Below are positions 43,912-54,374 of a stretch of DNA of 64,000 nt, one piece after another. The DNA is taken from contig CM061069.1 in the NCBI GenBank assembly GCA_030762895.1, forward strand, positions 84,839,048-84,903,047, read 5' to 3'. Numbering within the stretch: the first letter of the stretch is position 1; every line of letters begins with the position of its first letter. The position numbers were made by a program, and so were the translations under genes. Under the pieces are notes generated by a model. That model saw only the letters and a list, made by a program, of their open reading frames with translations, did not search any database and was not told the DNA's origin. Source of the DNA: Sophora flavescens (taxonomy: Eukaryota > Streptophyta > Magnoliopsida > Fabales > Fabaceae).

Positions 43912-44808
43912 CTCTTGTTATCAAAGGTGTTTTCTCTTACCAAATTATCTGTGCAAAGGAAATTTTATTTTATTAATAACATTCGGAAAGCAAAATTACT
44001 TATGCATAAGAGCGTACCAAGATGCATGAATGAATGACATATTGATGATGCATGGCCTAAACTAATACATGCACGAGCATACAATGAGTGTAACAGAATG
44101 CATGAATGAGTGGCATGTTAAGGTGGATGCAGGATGCGTGTAGAAAAATCGTTATGATGCATGAGATATAAACGTGATTATTCATGTTGCAGAAAAAGAT
44201 GGAATGTGCTCCATTTTGTCCTACATAGGTCATATCCTAAAGTTGGGACTTCTGAAGTCAAGACCTTATTTTGGTAGGCTGCTAATGGCATTTTATGTGC
44301 ATGACTTTCGGGACAGATCTAGACACCTAAACATATGGTCCCCGGATTACCCTCATCTAAAAGATAAGGATCCGAATCCATGATCTTCACCACAGGGACA
44401 AATAAGTCACAATATGGTAGTCCATGTACCGGTAGCAATCCGAGCGGGAGAATCAGTGACTGTCAGGGACGCAAAAGCATCACAATAACATCACTGAAGC
44501 CCCTTCTAATCTTATGACATTCCAAGACTCGGGTTTAGAGCCCAAAAGTGTGTGCAACATGTGATAGTGATGTGTGTGATGGGAGCATACAAACCTTCAC
44601 AAAAACCTACTAAGACAAGACTACCCCAAACCTGCAAAAAAGGAACAAACAACACCATTACAAAAATTCTCTACCCTAAGGTTGCAAGAATATACAAAAG
44701 CAGTTATGAAAGCATTAAAAAAAAGAAATAAAACAAAAAGGGTAAAACAAATATTTTCAAAGCTGTTTAAAAATGAACAACCAACTATGATAGGCCTGAC
44801 TCTCAAAA
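43912..44808 (-). other. 5' leader of Ogre E
   Basis: Non-coding stretch between primer site and ORF1. It includes repeated atgaatga/gcatgaatg phrases (44020-44170 plus strand). No gene supported. Confidence 0.6.
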
Positions 44809-44827
44809 GTCCCCAGTGGAGTCGCCA
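44809..44827 (-). promoter_or_regulatory. Primer binding site of Ogre E (tRNA-Arg type)
   Basis: Minus strand TGGCGACTCCACTGGGGAC, two bases after the 5' LTR end. This site is typical of Ogre elements. Confidence 0.85.
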
Positions 44828-44829
44828 GC

Positions 44830-47401
44830 TGTCGCGACCGTCCCGTCCGGGCGCCGCGAAAAAGGGAAGATAAAAAGACAGAGGAGTCGCCACTAAAATT
44901 TTATTGGGAAAATCTTAAAAAACCCAATTATTTAAAGGTAAACTGGTCTTAAAAAAAGAGAGAGATGAGTCCGGGAGTCGGTTACGAGTAGGGAAGGTGT
45001 TAGCACCCCACATCGCCCGTTTAAAAAAAAGGTACCTCAAGTTAATTGTGCAAAAACATTTTAATAACCTTTTAAATATTTATTTTACCCCAAAAATTAG
45101 TTACAAGAAAGAGTTATTTTTTTAATTTTTAATATTTTAAATTTTAAATTTTTAATAATTTTTATTTTTTGAATTTATTGTTTATAGAAACTAAATGAGG
45201 TTGAACATGATGCTTGAGTCCATAGGGCACCCCAAAAATAGAAAATTTTAATTATTTTTGATTAATTATTTTAACATAAAAAGAGACACACAAAAAGGAA
45301 AATTTAGTTTTGGCTTGACAAGATAACTTATCTTGCTCCTACGTATTCCCGGGTGCGATGGGAAACTCAAAGCCACGTAGTTCTTTAGAAAATATTTGAT
45401 TGGTTGGTTGATTTTAATTTTGATAAAGATTTGATTTTTTTGATTTTTTAAAAGAAAAGGATTTTATCTTAAAAATAAAGTCACTTTTTGCTTAGAGTCC
45501 AAGATAGCAGTGCTATACGATAAACCCTTACAATTCACACGACACTTGAGGATGAATAAGTCCATACATCAACGTCGTAGATTGTTACGTGAATTAAAAT
45601 ATTTTTTATAAGAATGAAATTGGGTAAAATTGGTTAAAATTATCAATTAAAAAAAACATTTAATATATTTTTTTTAGGGGATTCACTCTTGCACATGGTT
45701 AAAGATAGCAAAGCTATACGATGAACCCTTACAATTCATACAACACTTGAGGATGAAAAAAAACATACATCAACATTGTAGATTGTTGCGTGAATTCAAA
45801 AGGATATTTTTTATAAAAATGTTAGCATCATAATTTTATTTAAATCGATGATCGAAAATATTTTAAAAGACCCTTTTTTATTTATTTTCTGTTTAAAACT
45901 CTTTAGAAGAAAAATGGGTTATTATACTACTTACTCTAAGCCCAATTTTGATTATAACCCCAAGTCCAATTTCAAGAAAGAAAGAAAAATAAAACAGATC
46001 ATTTGGGCCCAATAACAAAACCCATGAACATGAAAAATAAAAAGTTAGCAGCCATGAAAACAGATCATTTAGGCCCAATACCAAATCCCATGAACATGAA
46101 AAATAAAAAAAAAACTAGCAGCCGTGGAAACAAATCATTTAGGCCTAAATACCAAAACCCATGAATCATGAAAAAACTAGCAGCCATGTAAACAGATCAA
46201 GCAAAATGAAAAGTCACCAAAAGGCAGAGCTTGCCAATCACGCCGCAGACAGGGACGAAGCTACAGTGCTGGTTCGAGATGGAGATGTTCCAGAGGTCGC
46301 GTGGTGACGGCGGCGTCCGTGGCAGAGGCGTCCGGTGAGGTGGGAGAACGGACGGACAGAGCTGGTCCAGTCCGGACGTGATGGAGGCGTGGATCTGGTC
46401 TTCCTCAGCGGAGAGGTCCTGGTGGTTGCGCGGAGGAGCGGTGGTAGTTGCGCGGTCGTATCCCCCCTAGCGTGGTGGTCTGAGCAACGACTGGATCTCC
46501 CTAGCTAGGTGGCGGCGCAGCTGTTTCATGGTCTATAGAGGAGGAGGAGGAGGAGGAGGAGAAATGAAGTTTAGAAAGGGAGGAAAGAAGATGGGTCTTG
46601 GTCTGATGATGTAGAAAGAAAGAGAAAAAAAAGGAAATAAGATGAACTTTGATGCTCAGGGAGAGAGAAAGAAGTATGTGTGTGTTTTTTTGGAGAGAAG
46701 GAGTAAAAATTTGAAAGATAGAGGAGGAGAATTTTGAAGGACGAGGAAGAGAGTTATTTTGGTGAAGAAGGAAAGCAAGCATGAAAAGAGAGGGTTTTTT
46801 ATTTTTTATTTTTTTGTTTTGGTACCAGAGAGTGTTTGGGTACTTTTGTGTTGATTTGTGATTTGGGAGTGATGATTGCTAGAGGTTGGAAGGGAGAATA
46901 TTGAGAGTTTTTCTGCTGTCTCTTTCTCTTTCTTCCTTTGGTCACTGTTCAATATATAGCACAGAAGATGAAGAAGATGACAAATCTCCTTGTTAGGCCA
47001 GCTGGTGGGTACAAGTAGTGGGGAGCAAATCAGCCTTTGCTCCACCACCTTGCAGGGGCAACAATGGGTGAGGATGGCTTGTACCATTGTCCCCCTTTTT
47101 CTGAAAAAAGAAGAAGATGACAAAGAATGGTACAAGCATGGGAGCAGATTATTTCAAAAAAAAAAATTACTTTTTATTATTTATTTATTTTTTTAATTTA
47201 AGAAATCAGAATAAAAACAATTTTTTGGTTGGGTTTGGGATAATGGGCCCAAAAGATAAAAACGAAAATGGGCTCCATTTGATGATGTAATGGGCCGAGA
47301 ATAAAAACATTTTTGCAAATTTATTTTGTTATCAGTCTTGTCTTTTTTTTTTTCTTCAAAACATTGATTAAAAAAAATCCGGGCAAAATTAGGTGTTCAC
47401 A
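44830..47401 (-). repeat. 5' LTR of Ogre E
   Basis: 2572 bp, colinear with 24040-26626; small length differences lie in A-, T- and (GGA)n runs. Confidence 0.93.
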
Positions 47402-47781
47402 AAGTACAACCAAAGTATCCAACTTAGCAAGTTAGAGAATCTAAAGAAGTTCACCAAAGGTCTGAGAAACAAGCTTCACAGCCTGTTCCTCTTTTAGATA
47501 TTCATCCAGAAGCTCCACAACAATCACTTGCTTTAAGTACTATGCATGAACAACGTCATTTGGATGATACTGCTGAGAGCTCCAGAACTACCTTCCCTCC
47601 GAATCGGGAAGAACTTATGGCTAAGCAGGTTGAAGATCAAGTGGAAAAAAGTGTTCAACGAGCCATCCAACCTACCAATGCCCTGCTCCGGCAGATATTT
47701 TAGATGCTCTCTACCATGGGATTTCAACAAAATCAAGGCCCTCCTGATCCACCTCCACCCGCTCCTCCTCTTTCTTCCTAA
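47402..47781 (+). pseudogene. Env-like ORF of SIRE-A, C-terminal fragment
   Basis: Resumes after Ogre E. Stops at about 47422 and 47699 interrupt the frame. Recognisable against SIRE-B: ALSTMHEQRHLDDTAESSR (SIRE-B has a corresponding ALDTVPSQAHAQDSAESSR), VEDQVEKSVQRAIQPTN and a Pro-rich end PPDPPPPAPPLSS with stop at 47779-47781. Confidence 0.75.
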
Positions 47782-48186
47782 ACTCATCTTTTATCTTTTG
47801 TCTCTTGTTATTTTGTTTTGAACTGACAATGATGGTCCATATTATTTTACCTTTTTGTCCGATGACAAAAAAAAGGGGAGAAATAGATAGATAAATTAAA
47901 TTTGAAAAGTTTTTAAGAAACATAACCTTTTAAATTAGTATATATATATGTTCTTATGCATATTCATACATGTTTTATCTAATTCATATATGTTTTTGAT
48001 TATGCTCTGATACTCGTTTATATGCTTAAATGTATATGCTCCGATATATGTTTTCCATATCTGAAAGTTTGATATTAGACTTGTTATAATATTTGAATGG
48101 TTTGTCTTAGGTGGAGCCTCTTGGATCTCTTAGACTTTGTTCAATCAAATTTAATAAGTTTTTGTCATCATCAAAAAGTGGGAGAT
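47782..48186 (+). other. 3' UTR and polypurine tract of SIRE-A
   Basis: AT-rich 3' region with a first A/G-rich run near 47868-47885 (AAAAAAAAGGGGAGAAA) and the tract AAAAAGTGGGAGAT (48173-48186) directly before the LTR. The same two-tract arrangement occurs in SIRE-B (54261-54290 and 53938-53951). Confidence 0.7.
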
Positions 48187-49635
48187 TGTTGGAACCAAAA
48201 TGGTTATGGTTAAATAATCTCTTAAGTTTTGATGTAACAAAAAGATTAAATTTGTATGGAAAAGTTAAGTTGTGAACTAACTCGTCTATTCTAGCATGAA
48301 GGATTGTTTTAAATATCATTAGATGAGGGAACTAGTCTAAAGTTCCTTTGAAGAAGTACATAAGCATCGTGGGTCCAAACTATGTTCGCTAGACGAGCCA
48401 CTAAACTCATCTAGTAAAGAACTAGTCTAACAGTGAAACACTAGACGAGTCTCTAAGCTTATTAGTTAAAAGAACAAGTCCAACAAATAGCAAGTCCAAA
48501 GACTTTTAGTCCACCCGAGAAGATATTAGACGATCTTATAAGTGGACTAACCGATAGAAGCTAGACGGCCAGTTAACTAGACTGTTGTGTAAAAGCAAAA
48601 GATAAGTTAACACTAGACTACCCGGTAGAACATCTAGACGACATAATCAATAGACTACCTAGTTGCTCTAGTTCAATGTTAAAATGCATGTCCAAAGGTG
48701 TATCGCTTATGAACCCGTCTTGTCAGCGATTTGTTTCAAATGATTGTTTATTTAATTCGATTGTTTCCATGTCTTTTCTTGTGTTGTTACAAATGTTATG
48801 CTTTGTTTCTTCGTAAGAGAAACATAGTACCATCGATTTCACAAATGCTTTGTACTTTGACACAAGCTGCTGCAAAGTTGACCCTGTACAAAGAAGGAAA
48901 CACAAAAAGCAACTTTCGGGTACAACAGAGAAGGATAGTACCACTTTCAGCATTTCTGATAACCAAGAGTGCTTTTCTGAAGATCACATATCAAGTTATC
49001 ATACTCAACAAATCCTAGCATTTAATTCTATCTCCAAATGAACATTTCTTAAGGACCATTGAAGAATAAAGAGCTATAGGCCTCCTTTTATAAATATTGG
49101 ACGACCCTTGTGAAGAAGGTGACCGAAACTACAACAAGCTCTGATATTTGAAAGTACCAAAAACTGTGTTAAATCTTCACTTGATTACTTTGTAATCTTT
49201 GATATTAAACTTTCACACCCTCACACATAGTGAGTTCTTAGATCAACTTGACTGGAAAAGAATACTTGTGCGCCTGGAGAGGTGTTGAATACTTGTGATA
49301 TTGTAAGCCTGAAGAGGCAAGTAAAAGAATACCTGTAAGCTATTGGATCATAGTGGAGAAAACCTTCAAGTAGAAGGGACTGGACGTAGCTCTTGGTTGG
49401 AAGAGAGTGAACCAAGATAAAATCACTTCGTGTGAATCTTTTATCCCTATCTCTTTACAGTTTTCGTTTATACTAACTGTGGGGATTTGATTTTGAGTTT
49501 GTTAACTCTTTGAAAAAGGTTTTTATTGTGTGTTCATTTGATATCTTTCTTGTTAAGAGTTTTCAAAAGTATTTTGAAAAACCAGTTAAGACACACAATT
49601 CAAACCCCTTCTTGTGTTTCCCTGTGTCAACTTCA
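48187..49635 (+). repeat. 3' LTR of SIRE-A (1449 bp)
   Basis: Starts TGTTGGAACCAAAATGG and ends TGTGTCAACTTCA. Same family as the LTRs of SIRE-B. Right target duplicate would be GTGGC (49636-49640); the left end is outside the window. Confidence 0.85.
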
Positions 49636-51625
49636 GTGGCTGCATTGCTGTCCCTAAAATGGCCACCACATGTTGCTGGACAAGGGGAGCCATGAGCACT
49701 ACTATCCGTTTTACATTTAACCATGCTTCGAGCAGGAGGGTACCCGAAGACTTCTTTTATCCGAGGAGTAGTATGTAAATGCCCTAGAACTTTAAAGGCC
49801 TTTAAAATAGACAAATTCTGCAATTGAGTTAAACATGCTACCTTTGCTGTAAATGCTAGTAACAAACATTAGAAGAAACTAAGGCAATTTCAATATTAAT
49901 GTGTACAAACTTATTTTCAAACCGTGCCTTATTTCTACAATGCCAAACAACACATAGGGTATTTAGAATAGCCGCAATTACCATGTCATGGATCTGACGA
50001 CTCCAACCTCTTTGACAGATTGAGAGAACAGAACCAAAACTTGAACAATAAATAGAACAATTCAGAATATTCATCAACCAGTGCCATAAGCTTTTAACAA
50101 AATGGCAATCTAAAAATAAATGCATGGTAGTTTCAAAGGCCTTTCCACAAAGGCAACACGTTGACACCACAACATACCCTCTACATTACAAATTCTCGTC
50201 AGTGGTCATTTTATTGAGCATAATTATCCAAAGAATAAAGGTTTCAGAAGGAGGAAAACAGTTGTTCAAGATTATTTTAGCCTAAGGAACAATCGGCCCT
50301 GCATGATTTTGAAAGCAAATGCTTCCTTAAATCTGAGATTTCTAGAATCTGATTTTGTCCACACCTTTTGATTAGTACAAGGAGACCTTGGAATAACAAT
50401 CTTCTTAATTTCATCTCTGATTAAAGGACATTGAAAGATCAAAGATCTAGGAACACACCAATTACCATGAACAATAAAGTCACTCACCTTAGCAGCTAAA
50501 ATAGAATGCATATCAGAAGGCATATTCATGAAGACCGAAACAGTCTTTGAAAGATATTTATCATTCCAAAAGTTGATGCTCATTCCATTGCCTAATTTCT
50601 GAGAAACATTATCAATACTTCGAATAAATAACAACGAATACCAGCCCAAATGGAGGAAGAAATATGATGATTGACTGGATTATTATGTCTAATGGTTCTG
50701 GCTCTCAACAAAGTAGACGATTGGTTGTTTGAAGCAATAAAATCCCATCCTAGCTTAAGCAAACCAGCTTTGTTAACAGCTCTTATTGATCTAATACCAA
50801 GGCCACCTTCTAAATAAGGTTTGCAAACCTATTTCCAAGAGACTGTAACAATTCTTTTTGTTTCTATGTCCCCAGACCAAACAAAATTTCTCAACAATTT
50901 ATCCACTGTGTTTAACAAGTTGTTTGGCCAAGCATAAATATGAAATCTATAGATTAACATTTCCAGAGCAATGGGCCTAACCAATTGGACTCTGCCCATT
51001 AAAGAGAGAAGGGAGCATTTCCAAGAAGCAAGCCTGCACTTGATCTTATCTGCAATAGGTAGAAGATGCATTCTTCTAGGCCTACCCTTAAACAATGGCA
51101 CACCTAAATAAGTAAAAGGTAGAGTTCCAAATGAAAATCCAAGAAGATTAGATAATGCTGCCTTCCTAGTGATAGTTATTGAGCCTGTGTAGAATTTTGA
51201 CTTATCCGCACTTATGACTTGACCAGAAACTTGCTCATACTGCTTAAACAGATTCTTTAAGTTTTCTATGGTGGATTTTGAAGCTCTGCAGAATATTAAT
51301 ATGTCATCAGCATATAGGATATGGAAGGCATTTTATAGTTTCTTGGACCAGACATCAATTGCAATTTCCCTTCCTCATCCAACTTGCTAATACCTCTACT
51401 AAGCACTTCTTCAGCTATATATACAAAAGAGCAATGGAGAAAGAGGGTCTCCTTGCCTTACCCATCTCTTCCAATTAAAAAAACAAATTGCATTCACATT
51501 CACTGATATAGAAAGTTTAGCCGAGAGCAGAATAATTTCAATCACAAGCAAAAATGCTTATTGGAAACAAAAGAATGAAGGACTTACAAAAGAAAGTTTC
51601 AATTTAGAGTGTCAAAGGCCTTTTT
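49636..51625 (-). pseudogene. L1-type LINE ORF2 fragment: RT, zinc-finger region and RNase H start
   Basis: Read from 51625 downward. RT shows KAFDTL at the very edge, RQGDPLSPLLFCI near 51430-51470 and the catalytic YADDILIF (51303-51314), then FTYLGVPLFKGRPRR and WKCSLLSLMGRVQLV. The region after RT includes FWNDKYLSKTVSVF and the CCHC-like CCLCGKAFETTMHLFLDC (zf-RVT type). Past 49860 comes VKCKTDSSAHGSP and CGGHFRDSNAA, the start of the plant RNase H domain carried by many L1 elements, cut by SIRE-A at 49635. Several stops and frame changes. The upstream part is cut at 51625 by a Tekay-type LTR. Confidence 0.88.
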
Positions 51626-52428
51626 TGTAACACCCCATTTTCTCACGTCTTAACCGGTAATTATTTTCTATATTTTTACCAGGGATCCATAAAATTATTT
51701 TGAGGAAAAAAAATCATAGTTGACACCTTCTATATCGAAGAAAGTTACGGTTAAATTTTGGGTTTAAAACTCAGACGGAAACCGGTCTGCGTTTTCGCTG
51801 ACAGTATAATTTTGTACCGGCAGAAACCCTAATTTGACCCGAAACTAAGAAATTCTAGATTTTATCATTATTTTAGTGATAAAGTCTATTTTCAAAATGT
51901 TCGCTAAAAAATAAAGTATTATATTTTATTTTGGGGAATCTTGACGAAAAACGATCGAAAACCCTAACCAAGTAAACAACGGAGCTGGATTCGAAACTGC
52001 AGAGATAGAACCAGATGCTGGATTGATGGGACACCTTGCCACCTTAGGGGGTGAGTAATGTGATGAGTCACTACCATGACTCACCATAGTCATGATTACT
52101 AAGTTGAAATATCTAGATATTTATGTACCAAAAGACCAAAATGCCCTTGACCTTCCTTATGAATTCTTTCCATGTCCTAAAATATTTTGACAAGTTTTCC
52201 CTCTTGTACTCACTTTTAGTACATGGCCTACTCCACCTCCACCATCCTTTCATTTTCATTTTTCATACTTAGTTTTATTTCCATGAAAAACACAAAAATC
52301 CTTTCCTTTGTTCTTCATGGAAAATTTGGCCATGACTATGATTTCGAGCTCCAATATTTGTTTTGGTTTTCCAAGAGCATATCTTCTCTCTCTCACTTCA
52401 TCTCTACTTCATTTTTCTAACTTATCAT
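51626..52428 (+). mobile_element. Tekay-type LTR fragment
   Basis: Begins TGTAACACCCC inside the LINE RT frame and runs 803 bp until SIRE-B interrupts it. Start and the stretch with a paired gtaccggcag phrase near 51815 resemble the minus-strand start of the solo LTR 1847-5907. The rest lies outside the window. Confidence 0.6.
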
Positions 52429-53937
52429 TGAAGTTGACACAGGGAAAAATAAGAAGGCGTGTTGAATTGTATTACTTAACAAATTTTTGAAAAAGTCTTT
52501 TCTCAAAACTTTTACAGGTAAAATAATAAAAACAACACACAAACAGGAAAACTTTTTTGAAGATTTGATAAACTCATATTCAGAACCCCACAGTTAGTAT
52601 AAACAAAAACTTTAAAAGATACGGTTTAGAAGATTCACGCAAGCATTTTATCATGTTTCACTCTCCTCCAACCAAGAGTTACGTCCAGTCCATTCTACCT
52701 GAAGGTTTTTCTCCACTATAATCCAATAGCTTTACAAGTATTCAACGCCTCTTCAGGCTACAAGTATTCTTTCTCTACCAAGCCTCTTCAGTCTCTAACA
52801 CTAACAAAGAGATTAAAAGCTTTGATCTAAGAACTCACTATGTGTGAGGATTTGAAAGTTTAAGATCAACAAGATTTACACGTAAACTTGTGTTACAATT
52901 TCAACAGAGTTTTTGTACTATGATATCAGAGATTGTGTTACTTCATATATCTATATATTGAATTTGTTTCTCACTTCTCCTTGAAGTTCTTCAAGTATAT
53001 ATATAGTTGAAGTGCTTCTCTGTCTTGATCTTCTTCAATAGTCTTCAAATTGTATCCGTTTAAAATTAGCATTAAATACTTGGATCCGTTGAGACTGATA
53101 ACTTGATATACTTCATTGAGAAGTGCTTTTATTTAACATAAGAATGATCAAAGTAGAACTGTCACTTCTCTATTGTACCAAAGGTTGCTTTCTGACTTAC
53201 CATCTTTGTACTTGACTTGATCTTTACAACAATGTATTTTGACAGAGTACAAAGGTTTATGGTTTCGATGGTATGATGTTCTTTTATCCAAGATAAATAT
53301 TTTATACAAAAGAAGCATCAAGGTAAAAGACATATATTCTTTGAATTAAATAAGCAATCATTTGAAATAAATATGTTTAAGCTTAGACTGGTTCACGTCT
53401 TAAAACTAGTGGACGCGCAGGTCTTTGGACGTGAAAGATTTACTTATCAGGGAGATGGGCTCGTCTACTGATAATGCGTCTACATACTTTCCGCCTAGTC
53501 CAGAAAGATGGACGTGCTATACTTAAGAGCTCGTCTGCTGACGTGGCGTATAATGAAGCAACTCCGTCTATAAAGTCTTTGGACTTGTTATATTTCAATG
53601 TCTCGTCTACTTAATTTTTCTTTAGACTTAGTAACGCTTCTACCTTAGTTAATTCTAAGGCCTTGTCTATTCTTATTTTAATGATCTCGTCTAGCATAGA
53701 GCTAAGGACTCGAAATTTTACCAAGAATTGTAGACTGGTCTAGAGGTTTGAACTAGAATCTATAGTTTCCAAACTTTAAATTTTAGTTCCTCTGACTTGC
53801 ATAAAATCAAGTAATCCCTACATACTTATAACAAACAAGTTAGATCTTTGACAATACTTTGCCATACAAATTTAACCTTTTTGTTAACTTCAAAACTTAA
53901 GAGATTATTGTAATCTAAAACCACTTTGGTTCTAACA
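52429..53937 (-). repeat. 3' LTR of SIRE-B (1509 bp)
   Basis: In sense starts TGTTAGAACCAAAGTGG and ends TGTGTCAACTTCA. Followed on its inner side by the tract AAAAAGGGGGAGAT (53938-53951). Confidence 0.9.
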
Positions 53938-54374
53938 ATCTCCCCCTTTTTGATGATGATAAAAACCAATTAAATTTGAGTGAGCAAAGTCTAAGAGCTA
54001 CGAAGCTCCCCCTAAGATAAAGCATTCAAACTTTAAAGAGTAAAACACAAAAAAACAGCATCACATATCAGCTTTAACTGAGTCAAATTCAAAAACATAG
54101 TGACAGAGATAAACACAGTATCAAAGCTTATAAGTCCAAACACAGATAGCAATATCAGATCATATTAAGCATAAGTATGCATCAAAAATAGTATGCATGG
54201 GAAAACAGATATGTATAACCAAAAACTGATTTTATATATATAATTTAATTTTTATATCCTTTCTCCCCCTTTTTTGTCATCAGACAAAAAGGAAATAGGA
54301 GTTGACCATCATTGTTGGTATAAAGGAATAAAAGAAGGCTAAGGAGAGGGTGGAGGTGGTGGAGGTGGATAAGG
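53938..54374 (-). other. 3' UTR and polypurine tract of SIRE-B
   Basis: Tract 53938-53951, AT-rich spacer, and a second A/G-rich run near 54265-54290 close to the end of the env-like ORF. No gene. Confidence 0.65.

Larger units (their letters stand above)
24040..47401 (-). mobile_element. Ogre/Tat Ty3/gypsy element E (about 18.2 kb without nested element X)
   Basis: LTRs 24040-26626 and 44830-47401, perfect duplicates AAGTA (24035-24039 and 47402-47406), primer site 44809-44827 and polypurine tract next to the left LTR. Minus-strand order: 5' LTR, leader, ORF1, gag (split by X), protease, G-patch-like segment, RT, RNase H, archaeal-type RNase H, integrase, 3' UTR with tandem array, 3' LTR. 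Size, tRNA-Arg-type site, extra ORF1 and double RNase H are hallmarks of Ogre. LTRs differ at several percent of sites in the stretches I compared (about eight differences in the first 200 bases), and coding regions carry stops and a frameshift. Confidence 0.95.
12144..49635 (+). mobile_element. SIRE-type Ty1/copia element A, 3' portion, split by four insertions
   Basis: Starts inside RT (5' part lost to the left behind element F). The remaining order is RT and RNase H, spacer with a MITE, env-like ORF in three pieces, 3' UTR, polypurine tract AAAAAGTGGGAGAT (48173-48186) and LTR. It is inserted in the RNase H region of a LINE (49636 onward). Its colinear relative SIRE-B, on the minus strand at 52429-64000, gives the expected uninterrupted order. 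Nested elements: F at the left edge, MITE 13315-13621, D 16356-23823, Ogre E 24040-47401. Confidence 0.88.

Noticed and set aside
44621..44893. 90-codon minus-strand ORF with a hydrophobic segment
   Set aside because: It overlaps the Ogre 5' LTR end and primer site, so a chance frame is far more likely.
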